In this document: positions 51,743 to 60,156 of the stretch, in pieces
Numbering within the stretch: the first letter of the stretch is position 1
Layout of the letters: the number at the start of each line of letters is the position of its first letter
NCBI GenBank assembly: GCA_020635905.1
Contig: JACJYV010000004.1
Coordinates: 124,001-188,000 of the forward strand
Direction: 5' to 3'
DNA length: 64,000 bases
From: Bacteroidia bacterium
GTDB taxonomy: Bacteria > Bacteroidota > Bacteroidia > J057 > JADKCL01
Translations under genes and position numbers: made by a program
Notes under the pieces: model-generated
Told to the model about the DNA's origin: nothing
The model's input: the letters and a program-made list of their open reading frames with translations, nothing else
The model's database searches: none

Positions 51743-52751
51743 TCAGGGTTCCGTTTTGGGCGCCGACTCCGTTTTCAGTCAGACGGTAGAAATAAATTCC
51801 CGCCCTCAGGTCCTGTAAGTCGAGGCTCACGTTGCGGTTGTGGACGAATTCCATCCTTTTGACTTCTGCACCCGTTCCATTGAACAGGTGAATGCTCAGC
51901 TCACCCACTGGATCGCGACCCAGGTCAATATTTACCCGGCCAGCGGCTGGATTGGGATATACGGTAAAATCTCCTGAAGCCAAAGCGCCTTCGTTGGCAG
52001 TTTTGATGCAGGGCAATTCTTCCACATAAACTGGTCCCTGAAGCGTGGCATCGTAGTAATTGCCGGAAATGTCCTTGGCCACCACGCCCGTGCCTTCGTT
52101 CATGCGCCAGTAGGCAATCAGACCTGATTGATTGGCAGGATTGATGGTGTCGCACAGGTTTTCGTTGATTTCCTGCCCGCTCAGCGAACGGTTCCAGATG
52201 CGCACTTCATCCATTCTGCCCTGGAAAAAGCGAATGTTGAGATCGCCCCAACGGCCCAGGCAGGTCAGGTGATTGTTGATCACGGAAGCTGCAGTTGAGG
52301 AATGGGTACTGTTTTGCAGCACCCCGTCAATATAAAGGCTCATGCCCTGGGTGGGATGAATGGTGCCCGCCACGTGGTACCATTTGCCTGCCTGCCAATA
52401 ATTGGAGTTGGAAACGACCTGGTAGAAGGAGCCAGTCACCTCCCGCACAAAAACCAGGCGTCCGGCTTCGGCAGAAAGAGAGGATTTGCCAAGGTAAACG
52501 CCCCATTCTTCCAGCTGCTGGTTGTCGTTGCGATAAATGAAAGTCTGGCGTTCAACTTCCTGGTCGGTAAAATCATTGGTCATTTTGAACCAGAATTCCA
52601 CGCTGCGCATACCGTTGCCGGAAAAATTCCCCAGATCCACGTAATCATTCTGTCCGTCAAACTGGATGGCGAAATTGGTGGCCTGAGAAAAGGCGGTTTG
52701 AGCGATGAAAAAGAGGGTAAAAGTCAGAAGGTAAAGATTCAAGTTTTTCAT
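51732..52751 (-). CDS. T9SS-secreted LamG-domain protein
   Basis: The 339-residue protein has a signal peptide (LYLLTFTLFFIAQTAFSQ) and a LamG/concanavalin-like domain (~25-235: FAIQFDGQNDYVDLGNFSG, GKWYHVAGTIHPTQGMSLYIDGVLQN, FFQGRMDEVRIWNRSLSG, LIAYWRMNEGTGVV). A type A sorting tail (VYPNPAAGRVNIDL ... GTLIIE) ends it. It is likely a surface carbohydrate- or protein-binding factor. A strong hairpin lies just upstream of the start (52761-52789). Confidence 0.9.
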   Translation of the reverse strand: MKNLNLYLLTFTLFFIAQTAFSQATNFAIQFDGQNDYVDLGNFSGNGMRSVEFWFKMTNDFTDQEVERQTFIYRNDNQQLEEWGVYLGKSSLSAEAGRLVFVREVTGSFYQVVSNSNYWQAGKWYHVAGTIHPTQGMSLYIDGVLQNSTHSSTAASVINNHLTCLGRWGDLNIRFFQGRMDEVRIWNRSLSGQEINENLCDTINPANQSGLIAYWRMNEGTGVVAKDISGNYYDATLQGPVYVEELPCIKTANEGALASGDFTVYPNPAAGRVNIDLGRDPVGELSIHLFNGTGAEVKRMEFVHNRNVSLDLQDLRAGIYFYRLTENGVGAQNGTLIIE

Positions 52752-52760
52752 AATGATGTT

Positions 52761-52789
52761 GTATTTGGTTTATATTTCAAACCAAATAC
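52761..52789 (-). promoter_or_regulatory. 11-bp inverted repeat in front of the LamG gene
   Basis: GTATTTGGTTT (52761-52771) and AAACCAAATAC (52779-52789) are perfect inverted repeats around a 7-base centre, 10 bases upstream of the ATG. On the minus strand the arm contains TGTATTTG, a near match to the -7 consensus. It could be an operator or a 5'-leader hairpin. Confidence 0.5.
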
Positions 52790-52847
52790 ATGCACCAATA
52801 AAAAGTTGCCACCGTTTTATAAGCGGTAGCATTTCAGACATAAGCGG

Positions 52848-53285
52848 TCATTTTTTGTCAAAAAAACCCCCCAAGTGACATATTCGCCACCTCCAGAGGA
52901 CCCAGTTTCCATCCTCCAAAACCATGTTGATGGTGCCGATCCCACGGTCGCCCACGGCGGGTGCGTGGACGGTGGCTTTGTACTTTTTGATTCCATCGCT
53001 GGTGTGATATTCTTCGTTGATCAGCTTTTGCGGGCCTTTGAAAATTTCATGCAATTCTATCCATTGTTTGGGATCGCTTTGCAGTTTGGAAAACATGCCC
53101 TCAGATTCCAGGGTTTTGGGAAACCAGCAGAGTTTATAGGTAGCCAAATCTTCATTTTTGATGGCCTTTTGCAAGGTTTTGAAGGTCTTTTTGGGAGAAC
53201 TCAAGGCCGGGTTGGCCTGGGCGTGCGCCAGTTGAAGGGAGAGGACCAAGGCTGGGAGAAGGAGGAAGGAGAGGAGGTTTTTCAT
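52848..53285 (-). CDS. Small secreted protein, possibly NTF2-like
   Basis: The 145-residue protein has a signal peptide (FLLLPALVLSLQLAHAQ). The mature part starts SSPKKTFKTLQKAIKNEDLATYKLCW and ends NMVLEDGNWVLWRWRICH, the helix-then-sheet layout of NTF2/DUF4878-like domains. No catalytic residues can be named. Same strand as the LamG gene, 96 bases upstream of it. Confidence 0.7.
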   Translation of the reverse strand: MKNLLSFLLLPALVLSLQLAHAQANPALSSPKKTFKTLQKAIKNEDLATYKLCWFPKTLESEGMFSKLQSDPKQWIELHEIFKGPQKLINEEYHTSDGIKKYKATVHAPAVGDRGIGTINMVLEDGNWVLWRWRICHLGGFFDKK

Positions 53286-53493
53286 GGGGGAGAAATTAGG
53301 TATAAATTCTGATTCAGCCTTGGTAGAAATTGGAATGGGGGTTTTGGTAATGGGGTTGGAAAATTCATCCTATCATAAGGGTTTGGGATTATTTCTGCTA
53401 ATCTTTGGAGTGCCTTTCAGACTTTTGGGAAAGGGCGCCTGAGCTTGATTCGTCCAGCTAAGGAATTGATTTCAGGTTTCCATATTCCTAATA

Positions 53494-54345
53494 TTATTCC
53501 TCACTTTCCTCAATGTTCCATTCAGTGTCAGCAGTTTCCCTCCATGCTGATTGTCCAAAATTCAAATAAAATAATTCGTTTAAAGAAGTATCCAGATGAA
53601 CCAAATTTTCCAAGCAAACTATTTTACCATCCTGCACCCTGGGGTATTTTTCGCTGTGAAATTGCCAATTGCCATCTTTATCATGGTAAACCCATAAAAT
53701 GGGCTTCCCTTCCAGGGTTTTTTGGGTTGTAAAGACGGCTGTATTGCGCTTCTCATAAAATTTGAAGTCCGTATTTCTGTCTAAAAGTGGTTGTTTAAAT
53801 CTCCAGGCTTCATAAAATTCATCATCCCAGGGATAATTACTTTGTTTGTCAGTCCAAACCAATTGATAAGCTGGAAAATCAAATGAATTGTTGTAGAACC
53901 AGCCTGCAAATCCAAGGTAGTCGCGATAATGCTCTTTTTTTATTTCAAGAAATCTTACTGGATAATTCGAGATAACATGATCATAGTCAATATTGGGGTG
54001 AAAAATTTTGCCCTTTTTGATTTCAGTACCCAATTCGTTTAAAATTTCACCCATTATCTCCTGTCTTAGTCCAAAGATTATAATTTCAGGGTGCTTGTAA
54101 GATTTATTTAATCCAATTGTATAAGCAAATGCAGGTAAGTATTCGTTTTCGGGAACGAATGCAATGTGAAAGCCGAATTTTTCAACATCCTCAGCTATTT
54201 TCTTTTTTTGGCTTGAATATTTTTCCTGGTCCAAAGTACTTTCCATGGTTGAATGTTCTGCATTATTTATGGAATTATTGCACCCTACAAAAAGGATAAT
54301 TGAAATAAGTACAATTGAAGTATATAAAATTGTTTTCTTTAACAT
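53494..54345 (-). CDS. DUF4262 domain lipoprotein
   Basis: The 283-residue protein has a lipoprotein signal (SIVLISIILFVGCNNS, Cys22). A DUF4262 domain follows at ~45-175: VEKFGFHIAFVPENEYLPAFAYTIGLNKSYKHPEIIIFGLRQEIMGEILNELG and FHPNIDYDHVISNYPVRFLEIKKEHYRDYLG. A second half has WVYHDKDGNWQFHSEKYPRVQDGKIVCLENL, which resembles DUF2185/immunity-type modules. DUF4262 proteins are usually cytosolic and some serve as immunity-like proteins; export is unusual. The stretch 53494-54783 is clearly A+T-richer than its surroundings. Overlaps the upstream small gene by 7 bases. Confidence 0.75.
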   Translation of the reverse strand: MLKKTILYTSIVLISIILFVGCNNSINNAEHSTMESTLDQEKYSSQKKKIAEDVEKFGFHIAFVPENEYLPAFAYTIGLNKSYKHPEIIIFGLRQEIMGEILNELGTEIKKGKIFHPNIDYDHVISNYPVRFLEIKKEHYRDYLGFAGWFYNNSFDFPAYQLVWTDKQSNYPWDDEFYEAWRFKQPLLDRNTDFKFYEKRNTAVFTTQKTLEGKPILWVYHDKDGNWQFHSEKYPRVQDGKIVCLENLVHLDTSLNELFYLNFGQSAWRETADTEWNIEESEE

Positions 54346-54548
54346 TTTTTACCCCATGATTGTCTTTTAGCCTGGCTGGCAAAATGATGGTACCAGTTTG
54401 AGGCAAACTTTGGGATGCGACTGCTTGTATTTTTGAGTTCCACCAACATTTTGAACATTTCTGTTTTGGTAAATTTGTCCAGGTTTTTGGGAGATTTGAA
54501 ATTATGGAAGATTAGTTTTTTTGCAATATGTTCAGGATTATTCCCCAC
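54339..54548 (-). CDS. Small basic protein of unknown function
   Basis: A GTG-initiated frame of 69 residues, very rich in Lys, Asn, Phe and His (EHIAKKLIFHNFKSPKNLDKFTKTEMFKMLVELKN). There is no signal peptide or recognised motif. It overlaps the upstream small gene by 11 bases and the DUF4262 gene by 7, so the three look like one translationally coupled unit. The overlap pattern is the main evidence that it is real. Confidence 0.5.
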   Translation of the reverse strand: MGNNPEHIAKKLIFHNFKSPKNLDKFTKTEMFKMLVELKNTSSRIPKFASNWYHHFASQAKRQSWGKKC

Positions 54549-54783
54549 TTGACTTTCTGAAAGCCTCTATTGCTTCCCAGATTCGGGGATTTTTGTCTTG
54601 CTCAAAGTACCAAAGCTTGCCCGCCCTTGCCAAATCACCCTGCTGGTAGTACAATTCTGCTGATCTTTTGGCTCCAGAAAAAACACTCCAGGTAACCGTT
54701 GATCCGTTGGATTGCAATTTTCTGAGGGTGTTTTTCATAATTCTCTGTACCCTTTTGATCAGGATTTTTTCGCTGGGAAACAC
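54538..54783 (-). CDS. Small protein with a TPR-like segment, unknown function
   Basis: An 81-residue frame. A second ATG at codon 16 (54738) would give 66 residues. Residues ~38-75 (AKRSAELYYQQGDLARAGKLWYFEQDKNPRIWEAIEAF) look like one and a half tetratricopeptide helices. It is the first gene of a three-gene A+T-rich cassette with the basic protein and the DUF4262 lipoprotein. No family recognised. Confidence 0.5.
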   Translation of the reverse strand: MFPSEKILIKRVQRIMKNTLRKLQSNGSTVTWSVFSGAKRSAELYYQQGDLARAGKLWYFEQDKNPRIWEAIEAFRKSSGE

Positions 54784-54857
54784 ATAGTAATTCGTTTTAA
54801 TTTTCCTGTCGTCCTCATCAATTTTTCAAACCATTTTATCTCAAATCCCTCAAAACT

Positions 54858-56561
54858 CTACATTTTACTCACCTTCTGCCAAAAATCCCCTCCTTGGGTC
54901 CTGACCTGTAATATATAAATCCCCGCCGGAAAACCAGACAAGTCCAGGCTGCCTGAGCGGGAATGGGTGAGCAAAAGCTGGCCCCGGGCATCGAAAAGTT
55001 GAGCGGATTCAAAGGGATCGCCTTTCCACCAGATTTTGCCTGTAGTGGGGTTGGGGTAGGCAAATCCTCCTTTTTCGCTTACGAGTTCGTCTTCCCTGGC
55101 CAGGGGAATGGGAGCCAGATACAGGCCATCGCGGGCGTTGCCCATGTAACCCGACCACGCGACTTCGTCGCGCCAGAAACCCAGATTGAGGCGCTCAATC
55201 CGGGTGCCGGGAGCGCCCCCCACATCTGAGGTCGCAGGCAGATAGGTATAAACGATTTCCAGCAGGGAATCTCCATCCAGATCGGCAATCAAAGGGGTGG
55301 AGAAGAGGTTGAGCCCGTTACGCTGGTTGCCCAGATTGCTGATAGAAGGTCCCTGAAAATCAAGGACCTGCATCTGATTTTGGTAAAAAAGGGTGGTCGA
55401 GCCCAGATCAAAATTGAATTGGGTGATGATTTCGTCCCGTCCGTCCAGGTCAAAATCGAGGGCCACTGCCTGGGTAAAATTGAGGGTGCTGCTGGTGTCG
55501 CTCCACACCACCTGCCCGGTGGCGCCATCGACCAGATAGCGCACAAAGTGCGCATAAAAAAACCACTGGCCTTTGGCCAGCATGCCAAACACGTCCGGGG
55601 TTGGGTCGCCCGTAAAGTTGCCCAGGGTAGGGGAGTTGTAGTTTTCGTAACCCGGAAAATGAAGCTGCCAGATCACAGAATCCGTTTTGCCATCCAGGGC
55701 AATCAGGCCCGCATTGAACCAGGGCACCACCAGATCGGGCACCTGATCCTGATTGAGATCCGTGGCGCTGGGCACGGGTACAAATCCTTTGGAAGTGTCA
55801 GTAATCAGGGCCATGGCGCCAGAAATGTCGTTATTTTTCAGGTCAGAAAGTTTCACTTTCCAGAAACTGCCGTGGAGCGTTTCACCCCCCGAGCCAAAGT
55901 AAATCCACGGATCGCCGCTGGCGTCCTGATCATATACCAGAGGCGACATGTAGGTCTCCTGCCCGTCGGGCATGGTGTCGCGGGCGATAATATTGCCCGT
56001 GAGGGTACTGAGCAGCATCAGGCTGCCCACGGGGCGGTTGGGATCGTTGGCGGGAGCCTTGGCGTCGCCTCCGTTGGCAATCAGCAGATCAGGAAAATTG
56101 TCCTGATCCTGGTCAGGCACCCATTGTGGATTATAGAAATTATACCAACCCGAATCCCGCGCCGATCCCGCACTGTCGGGCCAGAATTCCCAGATCACCT
56201 GTCCCGTGGCGCCGTCCAGCGCCCAAAACAGGGCGTCTCGCCCGCCAATGAAAATATCCTCCACTCCGTCTGCATTGATATCCCGCAGCAAGGGCGTGAT
56301 ATACACCTGATCGCGGGCGGGCAGGGCCCACAGGAGATTTCCGTTAATTCCATTCAACGCCACCACCCCAAAATCTGTGAATTTATCTTCCACTCCACCT
56401 CCCAGGATGATGTCACGCACCCCGTCGCCGTTCAAATCCGCGCATTGGGGCGATCCAAAAGAGTTGATCGTGTCGAACTGGGTGGTCCAGGCCGGGTTTT
56501 GCGCCAATGCTCCAAGGGAAAGACAGCCAGTCAGCAGGAGGTGAATCAGTTTCGCTTTCAT
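54858..56561 (-). CDS. T9SS-secreted FG-GAP/beta-propeller protein
   Basis: The 567-residue protein has a signal peptide (HLLLTGCLSLGALAQ). About seven propeller repeats follow, with calcium-type loops (CADLNGDGVRDIILGGG, DINADGVEDIFIGG, DLNQDQVPDLVVPW, DFDLDGRDEIITQF, DLDGDSLLEIVYTY) interleaved with PQQ-like blades (LNGINGNLLWALPA, LDGATGQVIWEF). A type A sorting tail ends it (AYPNPTTGKIWWKGD). It is probably a surface adhesin or binding protein. Divergent from the TPR membrane protein gene with a 56-bp gap. Confidence 0.9.
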   Translation of the reverse strand: MKAKLIHLLLTGCLSLGALAQNPAWTTQFDTINSFGSPQCADLNGDGVRDIILGGGVEDKFTDFGVVALNGINGNLLWALPARDQVYITPLLRDINADGVEDIFIGGRDALFWALDGATGQVIWEFWPDSAGSARDSGWYNFYNPQWVPDQDQDNFPDLLIANGGDAKAPANDPNRPVGSLMLLSTLTGNIIARDTMPDGQETYMSPLVYDQDASGDPWIYFGSGGETLHGSFWKVKLSDLKNNDISGAMALITDTSKGFVPVPSATDLNQDQVPDLVVPWFNAGLIALDGKTDSVIWQLHFPGYENYNSPTLGNFTGDPTPDVFGMLAKGQWFFYAHFVRYLVDGATGQVVWSDTSSTLNFTQAVALDFDLDGRDEIITQFNFDLGSTTLFYQNQMQVLDFQGPSISNLGNQRNGLNLFSTPLIADLDGDSLLEIVYTYLPATSDVGGAPGTRIERLNLGFWRDEVAWSGYMGNARDGLYLAPIPLAREDELVSEKGGFAYPNPTTGKIWWKGDPFESAQLFDARGQLLLTHSRSGSLDLSGFPAGIYILQVRTQGGDFWQKVSKM

Positions 56562-56617
56562 GCGTAGTTTTCCGCCAATTAAAACAAAACTTGGGAGAAA
56601 AGTTTAATTTCGGAGAA

Positions 56618-58540
56618 ATGAGTAAGCCCGCCGAAATTTCCACTCCATCTGATCCCGTTTCACTTGCGGGTAAAAGAGGCTTTCCAGCCTTTGGGTGGGG
56701 ATTATTGCCGCTTTTGCTCACCCTTTTGGTGCTGCTTCCCACCCTGGGAAATGGGTTCGTGAACTGGGATGATCCTGGCTATTTGCTCAAAAATGAGATG
56801 GTCAGGAATTTTCGTCTGGGAGAGATTTTTTCGACCTCTTCCGTGCAGGGCAATTACCACCCATTCAGCCTGCTTTCCCTGGCTTTTGATTTTGCCCTGT
56901 TTGGCGAGGAACCTTTTGGGTTTCACCTGCACAATTTGCTGCTGCACCTCTTGAATACCTGGTTGGTATTCAGGTTGGTAAGGTTGATTTTTGGGCGGGA
57001 TCAGGCTGCATTTCTGGCCGCTTTGCTGTTTGGTATTCACCCCATGCACCTCGAATCTGTAGCCTGGATTTCTGAGCGAAAGGATCTGCTTTACACGGCT
57101 TATTTCCTGTTGGGTTTGATTTGTTGGCAAAGCTACCTGCGCTCTGAGGCCAGGAAAGGTCTTTTATATGGAGCCAGTCTGATTTTATTTGCCTTTTCCC
57201 TGCTTTCCAAAGGGATGGCCGTTTCCTTTCCCCTGATTCTGTTGTTGCTCGATTTTTGGCATTCTGGAAGGATAAACTGGAAAAGGGTGGGGGAGAAAAT
57301 TCCATTTTTTGCCCTGGCGCTGGGTTTTGGCATCCTTTCTATTCTGGCTCAGGGACAGGGAAATGCCCTGCAAAAGGAGGGGATTCCCCTGTTTGAAACC
57401 CTGGGTTCGGCCGGGTTTGGGCTGGGTATGTACCTGCTGAAAGCCCTGGCTCCATTTCATCTCTCTGCTTTTCATCCCTACCCATTTTTGCCCAATGAGG
57501 CGGCCCCTGGCTATATTTTCATCACTGCCGCCCTGGTTTTGCTTTTCCTGGCCATTACAACCTGGATTTTTCGCAAAAAGAGGGAATATACTCTGGGCAT
57601 GGGCTTCTTTTTGGCCACCATTGGCCCGGTTTTACAATTATTGCCTGTGGGAATTGCCATCTACGCAGAAAGGTACTCCTATTTGTCTTACGTGGGCCTG
57701 TTTATGCTGATTGGATTGGCTTTTCAGGCTGTTTGGGATCGTTTTCAGGGGAAAAGATGGATGGTTTTGGGGGGATTTGGAATCTGGCTTGGGCTTTTGG
57801 GATTTTTAACCCTGCAACGAACTGAAGTCTGGAAAAACGGGGAAGCCCTTTGGAACGACGTTATTCAAAAATACCCGGATGATTTTTATGGCTACGCCGT
57901 TCGTTCGGGCATCATGCAGGAGCAAAATCAGCCTGAAAAGGCTCTGGCAGACCTCAATGCAGCCCTGGAACGCAACGATCAGTTTGCGGAAGGTTTTCAC
58001 AACCGTGGGTTGATTCTGATGCAAATGAAGGATTGGGATGCATCCAGGAGGAATTTTGACCGGGCACTGGAACTGAATCCAGATTACCTGAGTGCGCGAC
58101 TCAATCGTGGGGTGGTATTCCTCAATATCAATCAACCCCAAAAGGCTCTCGCAGACCTGGATCAGATTCTGAAACAGGAACCCAATCAACTGCAGGCCCG
58201 CTTCAACCACGGCCTGGCCCTGCGGGCCCTGGGACGATCGGGCGAAGCCCTGACGGATTTTGAGGCCTGCCTGGACCAGAATCCCCAAAACCTGCGGTTT
58301 TTGCTGGAAAAAGCCTGGACCCTCATGCTTCTGGGCCAACTGGAGGCCGGCCTGCAGGTCTGTGACCAGATACTGGTCCTTGACCCCAACCAGGGCGAAG
58401 CCTGGTATAGAAAGTCATTGGCCCTGGCCGACCTCAAACGCTTTCCAGAAGCCCTTGAATGCGCCCAAAACGCTCAGAAAAATGGGTATATCCTGCCCAA
58501 AGATTTTCTTCTTTCACTCGAAAATTTGCAACCCCATTAA
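56618..58540 (+). CDS. TMTC-like polytopic membrane protein with C-terminal TPRs (probable glycosyltransferase)
   Basis: From the ATG at 56618 the protein has 640 residues; the in-frame region before it overlaps the divergent gene and is not used. About ten membrane helices cover residues ~25-400 with the TMTC/PMT-superfamily landmarks: NGFVNWDDPGYLLKN, NYHPFSLLSLAFDF, HLHNLLLHLLNTWL, FGIHPMHLESVAWISERKDLLYT and AIYAERYSYLSYVG. The C-terminal ~200 residues form five to six TPRs (PEKALADLNAALERNDQFAEGFHNRG, etc.). Eukaryotic TMTCs are O-mannosyltransferases; the WDD acidic pair near the first extracytoplasmic loop is retained. Acceptors in bacteria are unknown. Confidence 0.85.
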   Translation: MSKPAEISTPSDPVSLAGKRGFPAFGWGLLPLLLTLLVLLPTLGNGFVNWDDPGYLLKNEMVRNFRLGEIFSTSSVQGNYHPFSLLSLAFDFALFGEEPFGFHLHNLLLHLLNTWLVFRLVRLIFGRDQAAFLAALLFGIHPMHLESVAWISERKDLLYTAYFLLGLICWQSYLRSEARKGLLYGASLILFAFSLLSKGMAVSFPLILLLLDFWHSGRINWKRVGEKIPFFALALGFGILSILAQGQGNALQKEGIPLFETLGSAGFGLGMYLLKALAPFHLSAFHPYPFLPNEAAPGYIFITAALVLLFLAITTWIFRKKREYTLGMGFFLATIGPVLQLLPVGIAIYAERYSYLSYVGLFMLIGLAFQAVWDRFQGKRWMVLGGFGIWLGLLGFLTLQRTEVWKNGEALWNDVIQKYPDDFYGYAVRSGIMQEQNQPEKALADLNAALERNDQFAEGFHNRGLILMQMKDWDASRRNFDRALELNPDYLSARLNRGVVFLNINQPQKALADLDQILKQEPNQLQARFNHGLALRALGRSGEALTDFEACLDQNPQNLRFLLEKAWTLMLLGQLEAGLQVCDQILVLDPNQGEAWYRKSLALADLKRFPEALECAQNAQKNGYILPKDFLLSLENLQPH

Positions 58541-58567
58541 ACCCTTTCGCCCCTCCCTCAATAATAT

Positions 58568-58575
58568 TATCTTTG
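58568..58575 (+). promoter_or_regulatory. -7 element for the secreted protein gene at 58615
   Basis: TATCTTTG followed by C, an exact TAnnTTTG match 40 bases before the ATG at 58615. The frame is open upstream to 58459, so this box helps decide the start. Confidence 0.6.
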
Positions 58576-58614
58576 CAGTTCAGATTGAGGCCCGAAATTT
58601 GCCCCAAATTCACC

Positions 58615-59625
58615 ATGAAACAGATCAGGTATTTTATTTTTCTCCCTTTGATCCTGCTCTCCGTTCAAAACGGCTTGCGGGCCCAGTCTTCGGGGGATGC
58701 TGAACTGCTCAATTTGCTGAATCAGCCTGTGGGCTCAGAGGAAGTGGTACGTTTTGCCCTCGAGTATGGAGGTTATACCCACCGCAAATTCTTTCTCAAG
58801 GATTTTCAGGAAAGCCAGAAAGAGCCCGGCAAGTCCCGTCTGGCAGATAAAATGGTCTACAGTTCCTCAAAAGTCGAGTTGGGTTATTCCATTCCCATAG
58901 ATTTATCAGCAGTGCAGGGCAGGATCAATTATCTGGGCATCCGCGGACCTCAGATACTCGAGGAGAAAACTTTCAAAGCCAATCAGAAAGCCTGGGGAGG
59001 TCTGTTGAAGCGGAATTTTATGGGGGGAATCCGTTTTGGCATGTCCAGGGAACAGGTGCTGGAAATTCTTGGTCCTGAGGCCCGGGATCAGAAGATGCTG
59101 GTGGTGAAGGATTTGGGGGATTCTGTTACCGTGCATTTCCTCTTTCGGGTGGGAAAAATGGACGGGGTGAATTTCTTTTACCTGCCGCCTGGCGACCGCC
59201 ACGGCGGCAAAACGGGCACCCAGGTGGTCACAGGTACAGGTTCAAACCCAACTGTTGGAGATTTTTCCCAAAAAGATGATCTCCACGACATTCTGGACCT
59301 GACCCCCGGGCTCCCCGAAGAAATTGGGGCCCCCGGCCTGAAACTGGCTTTCATTCGAAAGAGCACAGACCCAAAGCAAAATGGGCTTTTCATTGAATCG
59401 TACTGCGTGCAATGTCCGGGATCAAATACCCTGGAATATGCAGATACCTGGAAAATTGAGCGAATTGAAACGACTCCTGTCACACCTGAAATGGGCCCGC
59501 AAGAGGTCAGAGCCCTGCTGCAGGGCAAAGTAGGTACCGCGGTGAAAGTTACTCTGGGCAGCCAAACATTCTCCCTGATTCGCAATAATTATCCCATTCA
59601 AAAAGTGACCTGGAAAAGCTGGTAA
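58615..59625 (+). CDS. Secreted protein of unknown function
   Basis: The 336-residue protein has a signal peptide (IRYFIFLPLILLSVQNGLRAQ). A central motif GGIRFGMSREQVLEILGPEARDQ (residues ~140-162) resembles the SmpA/OmlA-type small helical module. The last third has VRALLQGKVGTAVKVTLGSQ, which looks PDZ-like, so a scaffold or chaperone-like protein is possible. No catalytic motif is visible. Its stop codon is immediately followed by the first base of a family A repeat. Confidence 0.7.
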   Translation: MKQIRYFIFLPLILLSVQNGLRAQSSGDAELLNLLNQPVGSEEVVRFALEYGGYTHRKFFLKDFQESQKEPGKSRLADKMVYSSSKVELGYSIPIDLSAVQGRINYLGIRGPQILEEKTFKANQKAWGGLLKRNFMGGIRFGMSREQVLEILGPEARDQKMLVVKDLGDSVTVHFLFRVGKMDGVNFFYLPPGDRHGGKTGTQVVTGTGSNPTVGDFSQKDDLHDILDLTPGLPEEIGAPGLKLAFIRKSTDPKQNGLFIESYCVQCPGSNTLEYADTWKIERIETTPVTPEMGPQEVRALLQGKVGTAVKVTLGSQTFSLIRNNYPIQKVTWKSW

Positions 59626-60153
59626 GGAACCTCTAAAAACTTCGAATCTCAGCGTTGGACTTGTTTCAGAAATGCTCATTTACCTCAGTAAACTCCGCTT
59701 TCTTCAACTGCGTCCGCCTTGACCTTCTTTGTTTTTAGAGGTTCCCAGATTAGGTTGAGTGGCTGCAAAAACTTCGAATTTCTGCGTTGGACTTGTTTCA
59801 GAAATGCTCATTTACCTCAGTAAACTCCGCTTTCTTCAACTGCGTCCGCCTTGACCTTCTTTGTTTTTAGAGGTTCCGGGAATCAATTGGCAATGAACAA
59901 ATAAAAATTAACCAACTTTGAATCTCAGCGTTGGACTTGTTTCAGAAATGCTCATTTACCTTGGTAAACTCCGCTTTCTTCAACTGCGTCCGCCTTGACC
60001 TTCTTTGTTTTTAGAGGTTCCCAGATTTGGTTGAGTAGCTGCAAAAACTTCGAATCTCTGCGTTGGACTTGTTTCAGAAATGCTCATTTACCTCAGAAAA
60101 CACTGCTTTCTTCAACTGCGTCCGCTTTGATCTTCTTTGTTTTTAGATGTTCA
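59626..60153. repeat. Four consecutive copies of MITE-like repeat family A
   Basis: Copy 4, 59626-59745, has perfect 15-bp ends (GGAACCTCTAAAAAC / GTTTTTAGAGGTTCC). Copies 5 (~59763-59877), 6 (~59914-60021) and 7 (~60042-60153) have decayed left ends but keep GTTGGACTTGTTTCAGAAAT and the right end, the last one mutated to GTTTTTAGATGTTC. All four are in the same orientation and copies 4-7 share the variants CTTGTTTCAG and TTCAACTGCG, so they arose from local duplication. No gene in this 531-bp gap. Confidence 0.95.
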
Positions 60154-60156
60154 AAA

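Noticed and set aside
55380..56567. 395-residue plus-strand frame opposite the FG-GAP gene
   Set aside because: Shadow of a gene with signal peptide, propeller repeats and sorting tail.
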